This document shows, piece by piece, positions 54,765 to 64,000 of a stretch of DNA of 64,000 bases; the first letter of the stretch is position 1; the number at the start of each line of letters is the position of its first letter. The translations under genes and the position numbers were made by a program. The stretch comes from Microplitis mediator (taxonomy: Eukaryota; Arthropoda; Insecta; Hymenoptera; Braconidae): the NCBI RefSeq assembly GCF_029852145.1, contig NC_079971.1:2418001-2482000 (forward strand), read 5' to 3'. The notes beneath the pieces were generated by a model. It made no database searches. It saw only the letters and a list, made by a program, of their open reading frames with translations, and had not been told where the DNA came from.

Positions 54765-55462
54765 TATATACTTTTAAAATAACATTGATAATAAATTAAG
54801 AAGTTTATGGAGAATTTAAATTAAATACTTCCGTCTTGAGTTTTAAAATCGTTTTACACATCAATAACGCCGTTTAAATCGTTTATTTACTCTAAAACGT
54901 AATATCATGTTAAGGGAAGCAAACAAGTATATAAGTAGGTCACAAACACTTCTAAAGAGTAATTCTATACATGTAAAGTAATTTCAGTAGCAGTCAACAT
55001 CATCGCCGTCGTATCGGACGTTTGCCAATTATCGGTTGTAATTTCGACTGCAAGCTAACACAGTTTCAAACGAGTTGTTGCCAATCACGACAGAAAAATA
55101 ACAGATTTTTACAAATAAGTGACATTGACAAACGAAAAATAAATTTACGATGGTAACAAAAATTTTTTAATTTAATTTTTATCAATAACCTGAGGCTAAT
55201 TCCACTCGATAATTCAAATATTCCATACGAATAAGTTATATTGGCTGGTTAGACATTGAAATGGGTGGCGTGAGAGAGTTTGAACTTTATCAAACTTTAC
55301 AGAGAATTTGTGGCGATGGGGTGTAAGAGGGTGAAGGGAGTAGAAGCTGGGGAAGACAAACCCTGAAGGCTATCTCTTCTTATTTGAATTATACCCGGAC
55401 TTCGTAGAATCGAGTAATTGGATCTATGAAATCTCTCGAAGCTTAATTCTATTGAATGTGTA

Positions 55463-56736
55463 GGGGAGAGATCGGGGCACGACGGACCCCCCGAAAAATT
55501 TGGAAAAAAAAAATGTTATTTTTTTCCATGGTCTAGATTTATGACTTTAATGTAATTTACAAATTTTCCTATTTAAGGTAATTTGGTAGCCGCATTCGGG
55601 AGTCAAAACAATGCCGAAATTTTTTTTTTTCTTTGACTTTAATCATTCAATAAAGTCCATAATAATTTACGATAATTAGTAACTATATTTTATAAGCTAT
55701 AATTAATATGTAGAAAAAAATACTAATAATTTTTTTTCAAATTATATAAATTATTTTGACTACAACTAGACAGTACCAACAGTTGTTATTTGATGAAAGT
55801 TGGTACTTCTGTTTACACTAGTTTCTTTGACAGTTTAATGTGTGTCACATGTATGTGTAGTAAATATAACCTTATAATCCCGGTAAATTTTTGACAGTTT
55901 ATGATAATACGATAAATGTAACAGACACACACAATTTAAAAAAAAAATTATTTATAAATGTAAATAATGTACTAATCTTCGCATCTAATAATTTTTTTAT
56001 TTATAAAAAACGTTAATTATTTTTTGTTTAATTTTAATAATGGAAATATAAACTCTCACGTAATTTTTAGATATCTTATTAATGATAAGTATTCATTATT
56101 ATTATTTATCCAACTCTTTAGTTTGTATTTGTTACCAGTCCAGTATTTAATGAACATCATATAAATATATGTTTATACTTTGAATGTAAACAATAACTTG
56201 AATTTCGCGCGTACAGCAGAGCCGCCATTTTTTTCCTAGTATAAATAAGAGGGGCGCAGAATGGGTTACAAAACAAAAACAGAAATCTTTCTGTCACACA
56301 AAAAAATTAATTAAAAAAAAACCATGGGGTAAATTGTTTCGAAATTTGGTAGGAAGATATTTTAGATATTATATCATAGACTGAATAGTTTTTTCGCCTA
56401 GGTTAACTTTCTCACTTTTTTACAAATTATCAACTTCCTGTTAAGTTGAATAAAGACAGCCATAAGAGCCCATGTATTTTCACGAAAGTTTAATTGATTA
56501 TATTTTTTGAATGGTGTGGTAATAAATTCTGGTTTTTTGTTTTCAAGAGTTTAAAAATATAATCTTTGAAATTATCATAATTAAAGTAAGGGTTAACTGT
56601 TGGAGGTTTGACTACCTTAATTACAAATTACCTTAATAAAAATACTTTTGGGTTGAAAATTTTTTTTTTTTATAAAATTTTGGGAGTACCCCGTTTTGCC
56701 TACCCTACCCCCTTTGTCCTCCACCCTTCCCCTATG
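55463..56736. repeat. Left end of a GGGGCACGACGG element and right end of a G-run element
   Basis: TAGGGGAGAGATCGGGGCAC at 55462, and at 56680–56736 a C-rich stretch (CCCCGTTTTGCCTACCCTAC) like the right end of the G-run MITEs. Whether these bound one element is unclear. Confidence 0.35.
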
Positions 56737-57141
56737 TATTGATTTATTTTTCACAATCGTTGAATTATTTATTTGAATAATTGTCTATATGACAATTCAC
56801 ATGTGCTACGGTTATATATAATAGAATTTCTTTCTTTCTCCTAAGCAACTAATATGTAGTAACAAAGTATGAAACACGCATTCATTACAGTAAAAGCTGT
56901 AGTATGTGACAATCGATTACTATTAAAAATTCAAAATTTATTATAATAAGTGAAATGGATATTTTCTTCATTATTGCACATAGCAGGTCAGTTGCAAATA
57001 TTTTTCTGGCGTGATCAGACGTGTTTCCTATACGATACTTCATTGAACTTAGCAATATTTTAAATAGTTATTTTACTTCAATAATAGAAAGTAAAATTGA
57101 AAATTAGTCAACCTGAATCTGTTGAATTATATTTATTTTCA

Positions 57142-59252
57142 ATGCATTTAAAACAAATCATAGTGATTTTTTTATTAGTTAAAGTGACGAGTGGTAAAAT
57201 AAAACTTTACGATTCACCTCTGGAAGATTCAGCGATCGATTTCTATCGTCAAGTGGTAATTAAATTTTTTTTATTTATTATTAATTATTATTGATTTCAT
57301 TCTATAATTAATCTGTTATCAACAGAGACAATTTCTCGACTTATGTTTCACTGAAAATTTGAATCCTGTTGTCATTACTGATGATTTGTATGACGATATT
57401 TACAAAATTCCATGGGAAACAATAAATCCGCCTACAATAATTATCAACGAAAATTTTAAACCCAAAGAAATCCAAGTGTACGATCCATCTTATCCGACGT
57501 ACGTTTTATCGGTTACTAACTCAATTGAAAATTTAAAATCACTTCTCATTAAATTAAAATCTACAAGCGTCTGGAGCATTGAATCCTTGTTTTTTATTGT
57601 CGGTAACTCTTGTGAAAATGCTAGCGAAACATTCAAAATATTGTGGAAAATGGATTTGTTGAAATCATTCTTCTTATGCCATGAATCGAGTAATAGTACT
57701 CTAATAATTTATAATTACAACCCTTTCACAAGTTTCGCACCACATCCGTGGAAAAAAGTTGCAGTAAATAACAAATCTAGTGACAATAAATGGACAATAT
57801 ATAACGAGCTTTTCTTTAATGGTAAAAATTTACTATTTTTTTTTTTTTATCTAAGCCTCAATACTTCTTCATAGGTTCTAAAATGAACAGTATTGATTTT
57901 TGGTTACAGATAATAAAATTTGCCACAATATTACATTCGACAAAACGAAAATTTTAGACGGCCATGATGTAAAAACTACGACTTTTTTTAAATTACCAAA
58001 TGCAACTACCGATGATGTCATTTATTCTGGAAATGCATCTATCATCTTCTCTTCCGTTAAAAATGTTCTACATTTGGATAGTTTATATCCTTTTTTAAAC
58101 ATTACACCAGTAAGGTATGCCCTTCATCCTAAAGTTGCCGACGATGCAATTAAACAGGGATATTTAAAAGTATTAGCTGATGGTAATTATGATATTAACG
58201 AACGTAGGTGGCCTATCTCAAATACAAATTATACACATTCAGATATTATGACTCAGTATTATGAAGTTACATTTTCAATATTAACCCAAAAAAGAAGTTT
58301 TATTTCAATAGCCAATGAGATAGCCAATAAATATAGTCTTGAAATACTGATATTATCAACTGTAATTTTATTACTAATTACGATAGTAATAATAATAATT
58401 AATAATTTTGACTTTGCACGATCGTTATTGGATGTTCTTAGTTTGTCACTGAATATGGGAATACTTACGCCTCTCGATAGGTTATCGATGCGTATCACTT
58501 TCTTTACCGGATTTTTTTTTATTTTTTCGATGAGTTCAGAAATTCAAGGTCAAATATCGACATTATTGTCCGGACCTTCAACTCATAATATTGATACGTT
58601 ACAAAATTTGTATGATCATAACTATCACGTGTACTATGATCAAGAATTACATGAGGATATGATTAGTCAAAATATATGGGTAACTGACGATGATAAGAAA
58701 TATTTACATCCATGTGGTTATGGATGTTTATTTAAATACAGTCAAAATATTAAAATCAATTCAACAATCGCCTGCATTTATAGAACTAATTTACAATTAA
58801 AACTTATGAAACCTTTACCAAATGTGTACTTATCAAAAACTCCTGTTTTTACAAAATTATATGCCTACTGGACGCGTAAGAATTGGGCGTTGAAAAAAAA
58901 ATTTGATAAATTCGGTCTAACTTCATTCGAGGCGGGTTTTATAAATCATTTAAATAAAAATACTAGTAATCTTTTGAAAAAAATAAAAAAAATTGAAAGG
59001 ATTAAAAGAAATAAACAGTATGATCAGATCGTAAACGAAGATTTAAAATATACTTATATAATGGTCGGTGTTACTATAATCACGGCTTTATTAGTTTTCG
59101 GTGTTGAATTAATGTTGCGAAAATTGTTTAGACCTAAGCGACCTGTTCATCGACCTATACCTAATCGTATACCAATAAAAATGAAAAAAAGACTAGTATT
59201 TCCTAAAAGACGAATCATTTCTGTCATTAGACGAATTCGGCGTCGTAATTAA
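57142..59252 (+). CDS. Divergent ionotropic receptor (IR), three exons, 650 aa, basic tail
   Basis: Exons 57142–57255, 57326–57821 and 57910–59252 join with matching phases 0 and 1 (donors GTAATT and GTAAAA, acceptors AACAG and TTACAG), giving 1953 nt. The ATG at 57142 opens a signal peptide, MHLKQIIVIFLLVKVTSG. Residues 19–346 form the N-terminal and S1 region. Membrane segments lie at about 347–369, 399–421 and 586–607. After the second, QGQISTLLSGPSTHNIDTLQ is the usual IR entry to S2. A cytoplasmic tail of about 43 residues (608–650) is crowded with Arg/Lys/Pro and ends RRIRRRN, longer and more basic than the usual short IR tail. It would act as a chemosensory channel subunit with an IR co-receptor. 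Ligand and orthologue cannot be named. The start is well supported, since the upstream frame to 57097 has no ATG. Confidence 0.85.
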
Positions 59253-59803
59253 ATATTGATTAATTTTTTTTTTGCTATTGTTCGTTTTGATTTAACAAAT
59301 ATTTGAAAACTTTTTACACACTTCGCACGACAAAATGATCTATCAGATTTATGAAAATGATTATTTAAAAATACCCGCTCGGGAAAATGATAACGTTGTC
59401 AAATTGTCAAATTTTTTAAGGAGAGATCTTTAAAATTTTTGTGATTAAATTAACTTGTTTGATTGTGTGATAAATTTGTTCTAATGAAATATATATTTTA
59501 TCATAAGATCTCGAATGATTACAAAACATATTTCTATTTTTGTCATATAATTCTAATTCACTCATTTGAGATTTTTAAAAATTTGACAAGACAAAAATAT
59601 AGAGGAAGCCCTACTGCGTGTTTACCAAATTTACTCAGCAGTTTATTGTTATTTATATATTTTTACATACACTCGTATTTTACTTAATGAAATTTATACT
59701 TTAACCAATAACTTTGTGTAATAAGTTATGTATTTATTGTACAAAATATTGTGTCAATTTGTGACAGTTTAATAATATCAATTATTGAGTATTGTATTGA
59801 GTA

Positions 59804-59809
59804 AATAAA
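59804..59809 (+). terminator. Possible polyadenylation signal of the 57-kb IR gene
   Basis: AATAAA lies 552 bp after the stop codon. It is the first canonical hexamer I noticed downstream on this strand. In DNA this AT-rich it may be chance. Confidence 0.25.
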
Positions 59810-59959
59810 AAAATTAAACTATTTATCAATTTTAATTATTTTATACTATGAATTAAACTATAGTGTTTTTTTTTCACGAATATATTTACTGTATATTTAT
59901 TGATAACATATTGAAGAAATATAGTCAAATCTGGTCGGATGAGATTATATCTGGTCCAG

Positions 59960-60080
59960 ATACCGAATTTAGACCTGATCATAACTTGATGCAATTATAT
60001 CTGCAAAATTACCCCGATAAAATTTTGGCAATATAATTTTATCTGACAAGATTTAGCTACATCAGACCTAATTTTTTTTT
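59960..60080. repeat. Inverted TATCTGGTCCAGATA-type repeat
   Basis: GATTATATCTGGTCCAGATA, then AATTATATCTG and ATAATTTTATCTGACAAGAT, form a loose fold-back. Probably a decayed MITE. Confidence 0.35.
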
Positions 60081-60089
60081 TTACGCGTT

Positions 60090-62260
60090 TTTAAATGAAT
60101 TTGAATCATTTTATAAATACAGTTTCAATTTTTCACTAATCTCATCTAGCTGTCAAATGTTCACTTTATTTACAACTCGCGGGTATATAAAATTCATCCT
60201 ATAATAAAATTTAGATGAAATATATGTGAAGCCAAACTATTCGTTAGATGATTGGTCGAAAGCAAAAAAATATATACAAACGACACGAAAATATACATTA
60301 AAATAAATATATAAAAAACGACACGTGAGCGCTTGCGCAAGAAACATGTACGCTAGTATCTTTGTAAAATGAATTTCGTTACGAAAAATATACTGTAACA
60401 TCCTCGAAAGTTTCAGATCTTATAACCAATAATTGAACTAGAAACAGTTTTTCTATTCAATCAATTTATTTTTTTTTCAACAATCAGCAATCGGACCATC
60501 TCAATAATCATATCCACGTATTTTTGTTATGTACCTAAATATCAGAAAGTTTTCCGCGCAACGAAAATGAAAAAAATTTATGTAATTTGACTGTTTAAAG
60601 ATGATTTTTGTGACAGACACTTGAAATCTACGACATTTAGCGCCTATAGCCGGCAGCTAAAAATATTAGATAAGATACAGCTGGTAAAAAAGATACCCAA
60701 TCGTTCTAATAGTGACGTCATCGTCGGATCAAAAAATATTTTTTGGTTACATGTGCGATAGCATACGACCAAAAAATATCGAAGTAACTTAACGAGCCAT
60801 CTTGTGACAAAATTTATCATCATTTTAATTCGTCCACTTACCGACTTTTCTCTAATTTTCAACAAATACTCAAAACAATCTTACCAAATAAATAAACGCG
60901 GATTTATAACCTGCCAATTATAGGTACTAAATGTAGTACATTTCAAATATCTGTCACAAAAACTAATGTATTTATCTAGTACAATCGAGTCTAAGACGAT
61001 CGCACTCGATAGATAAACTACTATTAAGGGGTAACTGGGGGCAGCCGCAATTTTCGCAATGACTAGTACCTTTGCGAAAAATTTCAGAATTTTAGATCCA
61101 GTAGATTTTTTTCTGTTCATTTCGATTTCTTATTTTCGTTTTATGAAAAACGTTCCAATCTTCAGGTACATTTTTTGTTAATAAAATTTTAGTGTAGACC
61201 TTCACTGAATTAACACTTAAATTATTCATACTAAAAAAAAGTTACAAAAAACTTTCTCTTGTACTTGAAATTTTAAATTCAATAAAATAATTTAAAATAA
61301 AAGAAAAAAATTTTAAATATTCACGAAGAAATTGAAGTAACTATTATAATATATTAAAATGTATAGACGTTGAATAATTTATTTCTCAACATGCATTAAG
61401 TGATAATGTGAGACAACTTTTATAAAGGTTTATAAAGTTTATTATGTCGTTTAAGTATAACGACTCTCAAAGCTTTATATTAAACAACTTTGCATAATAT
61501 CTTGCATACTAACCGTAGATTTATATCCTTGGCTCTCGACAAATGTGATTAACGTTTAAAGTCCGTCATACACATTTTCACATTTTTTTTTCATTTTTTA
61601 TTTTTTTGGTACATGTTCAACGATGCATGTATGCTGTATTGCAGCTTCTTTGTACATACGTTTAATTAAACATATTGACTTTTCCTCATAAATTTAATGG
61701 GATATTTCTTCTTGCAAGAAACTTCAATGTTATTTGCATGTTTACTTCATGTTTTATGGATAAAATGATAAAATAACTTATGGAAATTTATTTTTAAAGT
61801 TTGTATTGAAAAAAGTATACATAAGATTGAAAATACTTTTGAACAAGTAGTTTCGGAAATTTTTTATAAATTAATTTTTAATATTTTATCAAATCTCCAT
61901 ATATATATGTTCAACTTTTATGATTAAACTTTTTTTTCTCGACTCAAAAATAAGTTACGAAAATAATTGAATATTAAATTTAGACTTTTTTTCACTAGAA
62001 TTTATTTTTGAACAAGTAGGTCTGCCATAGTCATTTTATGATTTTTTAAATAACAATAACGTTTCAACCATGGTCAGTCCATGCAAACTGTATATCTATA
62101 TATACAAACAAAAAATTGAAATTATTGAAAAGAATTCGAATTTCATCACTTTTAATTTTTTTTAATCAATATTTTAAACAGGGAATTCAAAAATTTGTTC
62201 ATTTTGTCATTGCAAAAGAAACCATATCAATACAAATTAATAATGTATTGCATGATATGT
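60090..62260. other. Intergenic DNA, no supported gene
   Basis: Short minus-strand frames at 60644–60865 and 60881–61120 lack start context, domains and splice partners. AT-rich and otherwise unremarkable. Confidence 0.4.
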
Positions 62261-62261
62261 A

Positions 62262-63012
62262 TTGCACCTTGATGCCTCAGAGCTGCTCGGTATGTTGGGA
62301 CTTGCTGTGCCAACCCGATGAAAAAAGATTTTATACAATTGTATAAAATTATATACAAAAAATGGCCCGATCCAATTGTATACAACTGTATAGAAATTGT
62401 ATACAATTATATACAAATTGTATACAAGTCTATATAATTATATACAATTTTATACAAATTATATACAATTATATATAATTATATACAATCCTATATAATT
62501 GCAATAATAGAATTGTATAGAATTGTATACAATTTGTATACAATTTCTATACAAATTGTATACAATTGGATCGGGCCATTTTTTCTATCCAATTATATAT
62601 AGTCTATATATAATTATATATGGTCTATATATAATTGTATAAAATCTTTTTTCATCGGGAAATATCAACTTAAGATGTAACAGGATAATGGAGATTCCAA
62701 TAGTAAGGTCGCGTTTTTCGATACGCTCTCCACTATATAGAATTTCTAAAATTATTAATGAAGATGCCACAGAAGTTGATTTTTTTGGAGCTTCATCGGA
62801 CAGCTGTAAGGAGAAAGCTAGGAGGGCAATTTTAAACTGAACATTCTGGTTATGAGTTATGAGTTATGATTTTTGATTTTTTGCGATTAGTTTCTGGTTA
62901 TTATTGTTGTTAAAGTTACGCTGATGAATGATTAATTCACACTTTATATTATATTATATTATATTTGTTATTACTATGTATAAATGCCGAGGGGCGTTAA
63001 ATAAATAAATAT
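62262..63012 (+). mobile_element. LINE 3′ fragment of another subfamily, split by a MITE
   Basis: Coding remnant LDASELLGMLGLAVP ends at about 62313. It resumes after the insertion (62660) with EIPIVRSRFSIRSPLYRISK and VDFFGASSDSCKEKARRAIL, stop, then an untranslated tail ending GGGGCGTTAAATAAATAAAT. The order of motifs (D-x-x-E-L-L, then S/F-P-x-x-R-I, then D-x-F-F-G) matches the two other LINE copies here, although the sequence is clearly different. Confidence 0.65.
62314..62659. mobile_element. MITE with CCCGATGAAAA termini, interior of TTGTATACAAT motifs
   Basis: Terminal inverted repeats CCCGATGAAAAAAGATTTTA and its complement enclose about 300 bp built from repeated TATACAATT / AATTGTATA units. 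It interrupts the LINE coding remnant at this site. A sister family with CCCGTATGAAAA ends lies in the IR intron at 44441. Confidence 0.75.
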
Positions 63013-64000
63013 ATGATATGGTATGAAACAAGACGATTTGAGTCGAAGGTTAATTCCCGAGTCAAAATTTGAAATGTGGATTTGCCCTCCGTATTCGAAA
63101 TTAGGTTATTGAGGCTGAAATCATATTTATATGAGGGTATGTAGGGTAAAATCACATTCGAGCATGAAAGCAAACTATTGAACAGAACTGTATATTTGAC
63201 CTAACTTTAGGAGTTTCGTCCGCTTTTACCCAATGTAGGGCAAATTTACAGTCGGCAGGAATTTAAAAACACCCGCCAAAACCTAATTTTTAATTAAGAA
63301 AGAGATCCATATCGAATCTTTATTGGTAGATAAGGGGAACGAAGAGACGAAGGGGGTATCAACTATAAGATTAAAATGGCTACCATAGGCGCGAATTTTT
63401 GAATCAAAAACGTTGCAAATATTTACTAATCAATTAACAGTATGAAGACAAAACAAGTTGCAATTTTGCGAAAATATAGAATTAAAGAAAAATTACTTGC
63501 AGTTGTTATTAATTGGGAGTTAAACGAAATTTGTTGAATAAATTTTAGGTTATAAAATTTGAAAATCCTAATTATATCATTGACACGAAAATTTTACTGA
63601 AATTTATTTAACTGATTTCGTTTGACTCCCAATTGATATTAATTATAAGTACTTTTTTTTTAAATCTATATCTCAGCCGAAATTGTCCTTCTTTAAATTA
63701 ATTGATGAAATTTTAATACGCTTGTGACAATTGAAAGTCGTTGAAAATTTTTTAAAAGTAGAAATCACTGTCTGAGAATGCCCTTAAGAGGTTTACAATA
63801 AACAAACGTGATTCTGACGGGGATAAAATAAAGTCAGAAACTAATTTAGCAGCTAGAAACTAATGAGTTTTTTCCCTAAGGAAGAAACTGATCAGTTTCT
63901 GCTCACTAAATCTTATTGATCTCAAATTAGCTCATTTTGACTGGCAGAACCGGCATTGAAACTCGAAGTTTCAACGCAGGTGACTTGAAAAATTAATTAT
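63013..64000. other. Window end, no supported gene
   Basis: A CCCGAGTCAAAATTTGAAAT terminus at 63057 suggests the left end of another CCCGAGTC element, but its right end was not found. AACTGATCAGTTTCT at 63888 is a short palindrome. Confidence 0.35.

Noticed and set aside
1..64000. tRNA, rRNA, integrated polydnavirus or bacterial symbiont sequence
   Set aside because: No tRNA T-loop motifs with matching stems, no rRNA-like blocks, and no viral or bacterial coding signatures were found by eye.

Overview
The window is eukaryotic nuclear DNA, strongly AT-rich and packed with short inverted-repeat transposons. Coding sequence is interrupted by GT–AG introns. The two best genes encode divergent ionotropic receptors (IRs), a protostome chemosensory family. 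Together with LINE tails ending in TAAA repeats and very many palindromic MITEs, this points to an insect. A hymenopteran parasitoid is a reasonable guess, but nothing in the sequence proves it. No prokaryotic operon, CRISPR array, tRNA or rRNA was seen.

Layout. (1) About 4.3–12.6 kb, minus strand: a BTB/POZ-domain gene rebuilt from at least six exons. All intron phases agree and together give 460 open codons. Its large introns are filled with transposons. (2) 13–23 kb: intergenic DNA with nested MITEs, including two hAT-like palindromes side by side that share three copies of one 8-bp target site. (3) 23.3–24.1 kb, plus strand: a compact two-exon gene with a TATA box, signal peptide and 18 acidic pentapeptide repeats (135 aa, secreted). 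(4) 24–39 kb: repeats only, including LINE fragments and a 168-bp near-perfect hairpin. (5) 39.4–45.4 kb, minus strand: an IR pseudogene fragment followed upstream by an apparently intact two-exon IR gene (613 aa) whose intron is mostly one transposon. (6) 46–57 kb: LINE remnants, more MITEs, and near 50 kb a GC-richer island with two perfect CRE sites beside an RFX-like X-box. (7) 57.1–59.3 kb, plus strand: a three-exon IR gene (650 aa) with an arginine-rich tail. (8) 59–64 kb: AT-rich DNA and a LINE tail split by a MITE.

The two IR genes and the pseudogene form a loose IR cluster of about 20 kb. The receptors would act in sensory-neuron membranes. The BTB gene and the acidic secreted protein have no evident functional link to them. 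Most of the remaining sequence is mobile-element debris, and several insertions can be dated relative to one another by target-site duplications or by matching empty sites in paralogous copies. All splice models come from reading splice sites and phases by eye and have no transcript support.
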